Below, piece by piece: positions 48,773-60,900 of a DNA stretch of 64,000 bases. The position numbers were made by a program, and so were the translations under genes. The notes under the pieces were generated by a model. It did not search any database, had not been told where the DNA came from, and saw only the letters and a program-made list of their open reading frames with translations. Origin of the DNA: Liquidambar formosana (Eukaryota > Streptophyta > Magnoliopsida > Saxifragales > Altingiaceae); the NCBI GenBank assembly GCA_039720395.1, contig CM077820.1, positions 13,415,848-13,479,847 of the forward strand. Direction: 5' to 3'. Numbering within the stretch: the stretch's first letter is position 1; each line of letters starts with the position of its first letter.

Positions 48773-48925
48773 GTTTTATTGGAAAAAAAAAATTGCTTGT
48801 ATCCATTGACTTAGTATTACCAAGTCAAGATCCAAACGCATCTTTATTTGTGAATACAGCGGTCAAAGCAAAAATCAAATCCATATGATGCTCTGAATGG
48901 AGTGAGGAAGAGGAAGAGGGGGGAA
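48773..48925 (+). promoter_or_regulatory. NLR D 5' leader, shared with copy A
   Basis: It matches 4259-4409, with TGCTTGTATCCATTGACTT and CCAAGTCAAGATCCAA, and ends in a purine tract before the ATG. An in-frame ATG at 48902 would add eight basic residues; it is not the start used by the copy B family. Confidence 0.55.
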
Positions 48926-51900
48926 ATGACGGAGAGTGCAGTGAGCCTTGTCATTGACAAGTTGGTTCCCTTGCTAGTCGATGAAGCAAAATTGTTGCAA
49001 GGTGTCCACAAAGAAGTTGCAGACATCAAAGATGAGTTAGAGAGCATGCTATCTTTTCTAAGGGAAGCAGATGCAAGGGCGGATCTAGGAGACAATGAGG
49101 GCTTGAAAACTTGGGTCAAACAGGTAAGGGAAGCAGCTTATCACATCGAAGATGTCATGGATGAATACCTGCTTTATGTAGCACAACTTCCACAACAGGG
49201 GGGTATCATTGGTTTCCTCCGTAAAGTTGCTTGCTTGATCAGAAATTTAATAATGGGCCACGAGATAGCTTCTGAAATTCAAGAGATCAAAACATCAGTC
49301 AATGAAATCAAGGCCAGAAGTGTAAGATATGGGTTTGATTCCTCAGCGCAAGGATCAAGCAGTAGTGCTAACAATATTACATTGCACGACCCTCGAGTGG
49401 GTTCTCTTTTCATTGATGAAGCTGAAATTGTGGGCATTGAATCTCCTAGAAATGAATTGATAAGTTTGTTGGCAAAGGGAGCATCTAGAAGGGTGGTGAT
49501 TTCTGTGGCTGGCATGGGTGGACTTGGCAAGACCACACTAGTCAGGAAAGTTTACGACCACCAAAAGGTTAAAGGCCACTTTGCTTGCCGTGCTTGGATT
49601 GCTGTGTCTCAATCATACAAGATGGAGGAACTCCTAAGGATCATGATAAAGCAGTTCTACCAAGAAAGGAAAGAGTCTGCCCCCCAAGGGATTGACACGA
49701 TGGAAGGGATACTGCTGATGGAAGAACTGAGGGAGTATCTTGAACATAAGAGGTATGTTGTGGTTTTTGATGATGTATGGAGAATAGATTTTTGGAAAAT
49801 CATAAAGCATGCTTTACCCAATAATGACAAAGGCAGTAGGATAATAATCACAACACGTAGTCATGATGTGGCTTCTTATTGCAAAGAATCTCCATTTGAT
49901 CATGTTCACAAGTTGCAGCCTTTGCCGAAAGAAAGAGCCTGGGAACTCTTCTGCAAGAAGGCGTTCCAATCTGACTTTGGGGAGTGTTGTCCTCCGGAAT
50001 TGGAAAAATTGTCCCGTGAAATTGTCAGAAAATGTGGAGGATTGCCACTTGCTATTGTGGCCATAGGTGGTCTTCTGTCTACCAAAACCAAGGATGTGTA
50101 CCAATGGACGAAATTGCATAATAGTCTTGGGACAGAGTTGGAAAGTAATCCTCGTCTCACAGGTACTAAGTCTATTGATTTAATAATTTAATAGTTTTTA
50201 AGATTTTATTTCTTTCATTTGTTTTGCTTCATTTAAAAATATATATATATATTTAAGACCATTATGATGGTCACCTTTGTTGGCTTAATGGGCATTTTAA
50301 TAGAAAGGAGTTGGAGTTACACTCTTATTATTTTATACTAGTTATTGCACACGTGGATTTTTTGTCAACAATAAAATGATTTTAAGATCATCAATTATTT
50401 CAAGATCATCAATTATTTAAAATGATTTAAATGGTTTTTTGCTAAATAAACACATAAAAGATCGATGCTTCCCAAGATCTTTTTAGCTTGAATAGGGATT
50501 GACCCTTTTCATGTAGCATAGCCCCTCATTTTGTGGTAATTATCTCTTTAATATTGTCCATATCAATTAAATATAAACTTTATTTACTTAAGGAAGGTTA
50601 TGCGGCCATTTGTTCTTTAACATTTAATCCATATCAAGTGTAAAGATTTGAGATGTTAAGAAATTATTTATTACTCCATAGAAGGTTTTAGTCCATGCAC
50701 ATTAAATGATCTTGAAAGAAATGCTAATACATAATGACACGTAACTATCAAGAATCTTGACAAATAACTTATTCATTGTCTACCAATTTTCTACACATCT
50801 ACAATAAGAAACGTATCAATAAAGAAGTAAAAAAGAGAATAATTAGAACCAAATTAAAATAAATGGAGAAAGTATATACTTAATCTCTAGAGAGAATTTA
50901 ATTTGATTGAATTGTTAACCATATGGTAAGTCCATTGTATCGTAGAAATTATATGCAAAATAATATACTAAATTTATTAATGAATTAGTAGTTTATATAA
51001 TGTTACTTACACATTAACAAATTCTAATACATTTTGGATCACTTAAAGAATAAGTACATGCTCAAAAAGATAAGAGTCCTAACACCATATTGCTATCATG
51101 GGATATTATTTCACTTCATCCAAATGAAACTTTGCTACTACCTCTTTTCAACTTCTTTGTCTATATATATATATATAGATATATATATATTTTGGCTGAA
51201 GATTCTATGGATCCCCACTTTGTAGCGAGACATTCCATAATGCATCATTGGAGCCCAACATCCCATTAATTGAAACAACCAAAGATAACATAGCACGAAA
51301 ACAAATCTTAGGATTCAAAAAATGGGAAAAATTATAGATCAAAAAATAAGGCAAGATGCCTCATCAAGAACATTTAGAAACCTAAGGCCCTTGTTGTCTA
51401 GCCCACCCCTCAAATCACCCATAAACAGTGTAGTCTTGAGAAGGGAATTTTAATCTCCAAGAAAAAATCAGAAAGACAACATAAAGATTGAGCATTTTAA
51501 AAAAAATAATAAAATAAAATACATACCTCTTACAAGGGATTTTTTATTAGCAAGAAAAAATTAGAAAGAAAATGAGCATATAAAAATAGCTTTTCAATTC
51601 CCATCGGATATTTTCAAGAGCAATTTTTCATCAAAAGAAAAAAATATAATTAGATGATTTACCATGTAAAATAAAGGGCTTAGCATTCAAACACTAATTT
51701 GCTCATGAAACTCTACCAATCAAATCAAAAGTAAGTGAAAATACTCATAGAAAAAATAAAAAATAAAAAACCAAAAACTTGAATAAAAAAAACTCTAGGA
51801 AAGATATATAGAATTTAAATGAAATATGATTGCATAAAATTAATTTATCAAAAGAACAAAATTAAATAAAACCTAATGTGATTATTAGCATTCAAACCAA

Positions 51901-54900
51901 AACCCAACTCAACAAATTTCTAGCACGGTATCATATATATATTATAATTTGTAGAGCAAAATTTACCAGAGAAGGGAGAAGTCGCCATTAATGGAAAAGG
52001 TGGAGAGAAGGTTGAGGCTACTCTTGATGGAGAAAGTGGAATTTACAATTCGGTTGTTTGTTTATTATATACGAATTATAGTTTCCGTTTCCTTAGAATT
52101 CCTATCTGGGTTTGGTTTTATTTAATTATTATACGAATTATAGTTTCCTTAGAATTCTTATTAAGGTATGTGTTTTATATTGTTATATTTCCTATATATA
52201 CAGAAGGGTAGTTATATAGTTTCCTTAGAATTCTTATTAAGGTATGTGTTTTATATTGCTGTATTTCCTATATATGCAGAAGGATAATTGTGTATTTAAA
52301 AATTAAAATAAGGGTATATTAGTCAATCAAAAGTTTTTCTCACATTCATCTTTTTATAGGTAGTATAGATAGATAGGCACATATTATTCTACACCTGTAA
52401 GGGTGTAACATAGATGGAGAAAAGAGGAATTCATAAGTTGGAATTTTCCAGCACTCTTTGTCTATAATCTTTTATAAATCTCATAAATATTTTGGGTTCT
52501 TTTTATATATTTTGTGAGGCATAGTTAAACACGTTCAGTGTACAAGCAATTCGAGGCTGAATTGGGATAACCTTAGGTGTAAACAAGGTCCGCTATAGAT
52601 GGTTGTATCTTGGGAATAGAGTTCAAGCAACCTTACAATAAACAATTGGATTTTCTTAAGCGTGCCTTGATCCACTGGGTTTTTCTAAATTCTAATTTCC
52701 TTATTTTGTTTTTTGTCTTCGAGTATTTTTCTTTATGGTCATGTTGACCAAATTAATATGAAGGGAAAACTATGAGAAACATCCTTAATGTTGGGTCCTT
52801 TTTGACGTAAGTCCCCAAAGAAAAAATGGTTACAATGTGCCCCAGAAAACTCACAAATTTCACAATTAGTGCTATCGTTAATCGCCATACATGACATTTT
52901 TCCTTCTTTCCAGGAAAAATGATTAACGGTAACGCTAATTGCTAAATTTACAAAGTGTTTGGAGATACATATATTGCAACCATTTTTTCTTTAGGGGTTA
53001 CATGAAAAAGGGCCAAACATTAGATGGTTTCTTGTAATTTACCGTAATATATATTCTAACAATCATAGAGAAGAAAGCATTGGAGATTTTGTTAATTTAG
53101 TTTTATTATCTCTTTGCTAATTAACAAAAAAAATATATGGAGACTAATTCTTGCAAAGTCTAAAAATTTACGAGTCATAATTTTAGATTGGGCTACAACA
53201 ATTGATATTATGGCTCACGACCCTATGTCCCTTTTATCTTGATTGTTGTGGGTTGTAGGGTCTTTGGAGACTTTGTGTTTTGATGGAGGCTATCTGGTTC
53301 AGTTAGTCTTGTTCAGGGTTGCTTTTGGTTGTATTATAGTCAGTTTGTTGTGTTCTTTTCCTACAATATTCTGCTTCGTCTTTTGGTTTGGGTATGTCTC
53401 TGTTTTCAGTTGTGGAGTTTTTCTTTCTTCTATTGCTCTGATTGTACCCTTTTCCTTATAAATTTAATAAAATGATTCTTTGGTTATATTAGACACAAAA
53501 AAATAAAATAAAAAATAAAAAAGTTTCTATTCACACATTGCTAGATGCTCTGTGTGCACGACTCAAGACTACATCTAAGCACATTGCCTTGTATGTTATG
53601 GATGTAGGCCTCCATATATATAGCCTAACAACTTTCTATAACCAGGTAGTGGGGGAGTAAGTACATTGCAATGATCTCATCCCATTGAAGAGGTCTTTTA
53701 GCTCGATCTATTGCCAAAAGACCCGCGTGAGGGTGTGGTGATTGGTGGTGATGTATCACAGGATTAATGAAAGATGATTATTGTCATGTACTTAGTCCCA
53801 CATCGTTTAGCTACAAAAAGTTGGTAGGCTATGTATGGAGGCTTATCTTTTAACAAACAATGCATTTTATAAACGTAAGCCTATGGGCAAAGCAAACAAT
53901 ATCTTGTAATGGGAAAGGGTGAGGTGGTACAAATAGTATCAACACGGTGGTGGGGATGCTTTCACACAAAGATATGTAAACGTCTGGCTGATATCCTTAA
54001 AAAATATCTTGTATTGTTGAAGGGTGGGGTGTCACAAACAGTATTAGAGCCAGGTTTCGATCTTGGGACCTGTGTGGCCTTCTAGGGTGGATAGTGATTA
54101 ACAAAAGACTCATTGATTGAACCGGCAAGCATAGGGAATCGACAATATCTTGTACTATTGAAGGTTTGGGCATTACATTGTGTGTTTCATAAATTTTCCT
54201 TTCAATAAAATTCCAAAAAATTAGTAACTTCTTAGTCTGTTAAAATTGCAAATACCAATAGTACAAACCTTAATAAAAGGATCTAAATTTGATGATGATT
54301 TTGATGAAAAAATCTTTTGTGTTGATTTTGGATATTATTTTTAAATTTTTGGTTATTTGTTACTTTTAAAGCCATCTTTAATCGTTGAATATATCAAGGC
54401 TATCATAGTGTTTGATAAATATTTTTTTTTCTTGAGTTGTTAATATTCAAGACTTTACTAAATCTTATAAATTGTTGAATTTAATTTTTTAAGGCTTTAA
54501 AATATAATGTAAATTTCAATAATTAAAAATGTGTGTATGTAGCCTTCATTTGCTTGCTAAAATTTATAATATTTGTACCATATGATAAAGGGAACACTAG
54601 TTTTGGACTCTATAGAATTTGCTATGTAAAACATTTGTTTGTTTTTAGATTTTTCAATCTACTATACTAAAATATTTGATTTGTGGAGGGAACTCAAAAT
54701 TAAGGTTATGATTCTTTATGAAATATTTGTAGTTTCATTTCAAAGGGAAAAATAATCTAATTTCCTTGAATTATTCTAAAAGCATAAATTTAGCAATTCC
54801 ATAAGCTTTTTGAAAAAATTAATAAGATTTTATGTTAATTTTATAGTATAATAAAATTAAAATTTTGTAGTGTTGGCTGCAAATTATTGATTACTTTTTG

Positions 54901-57900
54901 CAAATGACCAATAGCGGAGAGAAGAAGGGACAAGTGGGGCCATGATGTAGATTGCATCGGCGTACGCACTATGGGCAGTTGGACGTCTTGCTGTTGAATC
55001 GAGATTTTAGTTTATTTAGATATTTGAGGAGTCATAATTATTATTATTTAATTATTTCTTTTACTTTAATTAGTTTCCTAAGTAGTTTAATATTTACTTG
55101 TTCTAGTGGAATTAGGTTTTCTTATTCCATACGACTTGTTCACTATATAAAGGGATGCAAGCCTTATGGTAAGGAGTTTAGAGTTGATTATTTTCTGAGA
55201 TTAATAATATCAAGAGAGAGAGTTTCTCCTTTATTTCCTGCTTTCGTGTTCTTGAGTGAATATATATTGATCGTAGTTGCCTACTATCTGGCATTGTTCT
55301 TGTGACAATCAACAAATTGGTGGACGCTTGATTGTTTTTTGTGAGTGTTGTCTCAACCGCGTATTTTCCACTGCATCAGTTGGTATCAGAGACCAGTTCG
55401 TTCTTACCGTTATGCCAAGACGAGGAGGAAGACATGCCGGAGGCTGTAAAGCCAATCTGGAGGACGTGCCGGAGGCCGTGAAGCCAATCTGGAGGACATG
55501 TTTATTCGCGAGGACAAGGCCTGAATACAACAAGATATAGACGTGTTGAGAGCCCAAATTACTACGTTTGTAGTAAGGCGGCAACGTGGAATTTATTACC
55601 TATATCCGTGCTTTGTATAGGAGGTTGAACGTGCACAACCTGCACAATAGCTTGATTTGGTAAGTCAAAAACTTGATGCACTGAAGGTTTGAGTAAATCA
55701 ACCTCTAAATTCAGTTTTTGTGGAGTATGAAGATTTGGATGAAGTTGAAAGAGGTAATAATTTTGAATTCATGGGGAAATTTTCTTTTAATAATATTAGT
55801 GATACTAAGGTTGCAAAATTAGTGGATTTTAATTTTTCGTCTATTTTTGATGAGTATGATGATGATGATGATATTGAGCCAAACATTATTGAAGATTTGG
55901 AAGGTCAAGAAGAGGCTATAACCTGTGAGACACATAATAAAAATTGTTCAAGCAATAATTTTTGTTGTCGTGTTAAACTACTAAGTGATTTTTAAGAGGA
56001 TGAAGTTTTTGTCGTTGAAGAACTAAAGCGCTACGAATTTATTGGAATTGAAAATATTTGTTATGTTGTTAATCTTCTATTGCTGAAAATTTTAAATGAG
56101 AAGAAGGGTGTAAGAAAATTTTTTTTGTTATGAAATTTTGGGAAAATAAATTTGAGAGGAGATTGGAACAAACAAAGTCAAAGTATTTATTTAGATGGAG
56201 TGGTCGACATCAATACTTCTGTGAAGCCAACCTGCAGAGTTTGGGGACGAATTTTCTCCAAATAGGGGAGAATAGGGAGAATAATATAATGTGTAACCGG
56301 TCACTTTTGTGCAACCAAACCCTTGCGGATCATGCAATGAGTTCGCAATATCAGTAGCTGGAAGCATAGTGGTAGTTTTATTGGGAACTGAATAGTCTAA
56401 GTCTTCAATGTCAAGCACTTAGTTTCTTATCATGAAGATAGCTCTGAGGATGAGGCTGTGAATTCGAGTAGGAATTCTCTCCAAATAAGGGAGAATGATG
56501 CAGATTGAATCGGCATACGCACTACGGGCTGTTGGACGTCTTGCTGCTGAATTAAGATTCTAGTTTATTTAGTTATTTTAGGAGTCTTAATTATTATTAT
56601 CTAATTATTGCTTTTACTTTAATTAGTTTCCTAAGTAGTTTAATATTTACTTGTTCTAATGAAAGTAGGTTTTCTTATTCCATAGGACTTGTTCTCTATA
56701 TAAAGGGATATAAGCCTTATGGCAAGGAATTTAGAGTTGATTATTTTCTGAGATTAATAATATCGAGAGAGAGAGTTTCTCCTTTATTTCCTGCTTTCGT
56801 GTTCTTGAGTGAATATTGATTGTAGTTGCCTACTATCTGGCATTGTTATTGCGACAATCAACAGATTGGTGGACGCTTAATTGTTTTTGGTGAGCTTCGT
56901 CTCAACTGCGTATTTTCCACTGCATCAATTGGTATCAGAGACCAGTTTGTTCTTACCATCATGCGAAGACGAGGAGGAGGATGTGCCAGAGGTTGTGAAG
57001 CTAATCTAGAGGACATGTCGGAAGCCGTGAAGCCAATTTGGTGGATGTGTTTATTCGCAAGGACAAGGCCCAAATACAACAAGATATAGACGCGTTGAGA
57101 GCCCAAATTACTACGTTTGTAGTAAAGTGGCAACGTGGAATTTATTCCCCATATCCGTGTTTTGTAGAGGAGGTTGAACGTGCATGACTTGGATAATAGC
57201 TTGATCTGGTAAGTCAAAAACTTGATGCATTGAATGTTTGAGTAAATCAACCTTTAAATTCAGTTTTTGTGGAATATGAAGATTTGGATGAAGTTGAAAG
57301 AGGTAATAATTTTGAATTCATGGGGAAATTTTCTTTTAATAATATTAGTGATACTGAGGTTGAAAAATTAGTGGATTTTAATTTTTCGCCTATTTTTGAT
57401 GAGTTTGATGATGATGATATTGAGCCAAACATTATTGAAGATTTGGAAGGTCAAGAAAAGGCTATAACCTATGAGACACGTAATAAAAATTGTTCAAACA
57501 ATAATTTTTGTTGTCGTGTTAAACCACTTGGTGATTTTCAAGAGGATGAAGTTTTTGTCATTGAAGAACTAAAACATTACGAATTTATTGGAATTGAAAA
57601 TATTTGTTTTGGGTTTAGTCCTCTACTGTTGAAAATTTTGAATGAGAAGAAGTGTGTAGAGAAATTTTTTTTTTTGTTATGAAATTTTGGGAAAATAAAT
57701 TTGAGAGGAGATTGAAACAAACGAAGTCGTCAAGGTACGTATTTATTTAGATGGAGTGGTTGACATCAATACTTTTGTGAAGCCAACCTGCAGAGTTCGG
57801 GGACGGGTTCTCTCTAAACAGGGGAGAATGGGGAGAATAATATAATGTGTAACCAATCATTTTTGTGCAACCGAACCCTTGCGGATCACGCAATGAGTTC

Positions 57901-60900
57901 GCAATATCAGTAGTTGGAAGCATGGTGGTAGTTTTATTGGGGGCCGAATAGTCTAAGTCTTTAATATCAAGCACTTAGTTCCTTATCATGAAGATAGCTC
58001 CGAGGATGAGGCTACAAATTCGAGTACGAATCCTCTCCAAATAGGGGAGAATGATGCAGATTGCATCAGCGTACGCACTATGGGCTGTTGGACGTCTTGT
58101 TGAATCGAGATTCTAGTTTATTTAGATATTTTAGGAGTCTTAATTATTATTATTTAATTATTGCTTTTACTTTAATTAGTTTCCTAAGTAGTTTAATATT
58201 TACTTGTTCTAGTGGAATTAGGTTTTCTTATTCCATAGGACTTATTCTCTATATAAAGGGATGTAAGCCTTATGGTAAGGAGTTTAGAGTTGATTATTTT
58301 ATGAGATTAATAATATCGAGAGAGAGAGTTTCTCCTTTATTTCCTGCTTTTGTGTTCTTGAGTGAATATCGATCGTAGTTGCCTACTATCTGGCATTATT
58401 ATTGCGACAATCAACAGATTGGTGGACGCTTGATTGTTTTTTGTGATCTTCGTTTCAACCGCGTATTTTCCGCTACATCAGTTGGTATCAGAGACCAGTT
58501 TGTTCTTACCGTTATGCCAAGATGAGAAGAATGTGTTAGAGGTTGTGAAGCCAATCTGGAGGACGTGCCGGAGGTCGTGAAGCCAATTTGGAGGACGTGC
58601 TTATTTGCTAGGACCTAGCCCAAATACAACAAGATATAGACGCATTGAGAACCCAAATTACTACATTTGTAGTAAGGCAGCAACGTGAAATTTATTACCT
58701 ATATCTGTGTTTTGTAGAGGAGGTAGGAGGTTGAATGTGCACGACTTGCACAATAGCTTGATCTGGTAAGTCAAAAACTTGATGCACTGAAGGTTTGAGT
58801 AAATCAACCTCTAAATTCAGTTTTTGTCAAGTATGAAGATTTGGATGAAGTTGAAAGAGGTGATAATTTTGTATTCATGGGGAAATTTTCTTTTAATAAT
58901 ATTAGTAATACTAAGGTTGAAAAATTAGTGGATTTTAATATTTCACCTATTTTTGATGAGTATGATGATGATGATATTGAGCCAAACATTATTGAAGATT
59001 TGGAAGGTCAAGAAGAGGCTATAACCTGTGAGACACATAATAAAAATTGTTCATGCAATAACTTTTGTTGTCGTGTTAAACTACTTGGTGATTTTCAAGA
59101 GGATGAAGTTTTTGTCGTTGAAGAACTAAAGCATTATGAATTTATTGGAATTGAAAATATTTGTTCTATTGTTAATCCTCTATTGCTGAAAATTTTGAAT
59201 GAGAAGAAGGGTGCAGAGAAATTTTTTTTTGTTATGAAATTTTGGGAAAATAATTAAGTTTGAGAGGAGATTGAAACAAACAAAGTCGTCAAAGTATTTA
59301 TTCAGATGGAGTGGTCGACATCAATACTTCCGTGAAGCCAACTTGCAGAGTTTGGGGACGAATTCTCTCCAAACAGGGAAGAATAGGGAGAATAATATAA
59401 TGTGTAACCGGTCACTTTTGTGCAACCGAACTCTTGCGGATCACGCAATGAATCCGCAATATCAGCAGCTGGAAGCATGGTGGTAGTTTTATTAGGGACC
59501 AAACAGTCTAAGTCTTCAACATCAAGCACTTAGTTCCTTATCATGAAGATAGCTCCGAGGATGAGGCTGTGAATTTGAGTAGGAATTCTCTTCAAATAAG
59601 GGAGAATGATGCAGATTGTATCGGCGTGCGCACCACGGGCTGTTGGACGTCTTGCTGCTGAATCGAAATTCTAGTTTATTTAGATATTTTAGGAGTCTTA
59701 ATTATTATTATTTAATTATTGCTTTTACTTTAAGAGTATCGGCTTTACTCCCTTTTGTCCAGACTAATCCCTTAACGACTTGTGTTAGATACCCCAAGGC
59801 CCCCAACTCACACGCAACGATATTTGCGAAAAGTTAAAACGATAATTTATGGTATAATAGTACACTACAAAGAAATGATAAAGGTCTATCATTAATGGAA
59901 GATGAATCATCATTAATGGAAGATTGATGTAGCTAGTGACAAAGCCAGGGGGCCTTTGGTGCACATGCCCCCACTTAGCCTCTATGACGCATACGAAGGT
60001 GAAGTACTAAAAGATATTTTAAATATTTCCATATAAAATTTTTGGATTGATGTCAGTGAATCAAGTCGAGGAGCTGATGGAAAACCGGTGTCTAGAATAT
60101 TGACACCAAGGAAATTGAAATCGAGTTCCCCAATTACAACTAATCGTTAATTCCAAATATTGCAAGTGATATTAGAGTTTCTTTGGAAATTACAGAATTT
60201 TTCCGATCAAATTTAGTGGGGAAATTCTATGGTGTTAGACGGGCTCATCAACTTCTAGTCTCCCATCAGTCTTTTGCCCTTATAAGATCCAAACGGCTTC
60301 ATCATCTGTCTCATCTAATACCAAATTGATTCATTTTTCCTTTTTTCCAACATTCGGTCTTTTTTTCCAACATTCGCATCTGTGGTATTAGATGCGATTT
60401 GTTTTTGTTTTTGTTTTTATTGGCAGCTTGCAATTTGTCAAAGACTCTAAACTGTGTGTATAATTTACGATATGTGTGGCAATTTCTTATTTTTCTTTGG
60501 TGTATAACATTGTATATATGGGTCCACTAAACGTGGCAAGTCTTAATTTGTCATGCCAATGTTATGATAGTCCATTATTATTTGCTAAATTTGTTAAGTG
60601 GTTGATCTCGATATCAAACTTATTGGCCTAATTGTTGCCATACTTTATACAAAATATTTTGTTGGATTGTTAAATTGCTAATTATATGCTCCTTGATATT
60701 TGAATTGCAATTATATATTGTATGAGAGTGCATGATGAATATGATTATATGAGCCTATTGCATAAAAAATGAAACTAGAATAAAATAATATGTGGGGTTC
60801 ATTACTGAACAATGTTAGCTCCTTATAGCGTATTATAAATTATTTTTATGTGGGGGTTAAAATTTTAAAGCACTAATTTACAATTGCCTATATTGTTATT

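Larger units (their letters stand above)
54943..59733 (+). mobile_element. Tandem array of a non-autonomous Ty3/gypsy derivative (four LTRs, three internal regions)
   Basis: The order is LTR 54943-55378, internal 55379-56495, LTR 56496-56927, internal 56928-58051, LTR 58052-58480, internal 58481-59606, truncated LTR 59607-59733. LTRs of about 430 bp begin TGATG(C/T)AG and end C(T/A)(G/A)CATCA-like. Each full LTR is followed two or three bases on by TGGTATCAGAGACC, a tRNA-Met primer-binding site. Each internal region ends in a purine-rich GGGGAGAA-type tract before the next LTR. Internal regions of about 1.12 kb are far too short for gag-pol. The array sits in the NLR D intron, in sense orientation. 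Confidence 0.85.

Noticed and set aside
53600..54180. Possible LTR element around GTCCCACATCG and ATTAGAGCCAGG
   Set aside because: The primer-site-like match is imperfect and no paired LTR was found, so it is not listed as an element.
54943..59733. Calling the array a TRIM
   Set aside because: LTRs of about 430 bp and internal regions of about 1.1 kb with gypsy remnants are larger than TRIMs; a gypsy derivative is a better description.
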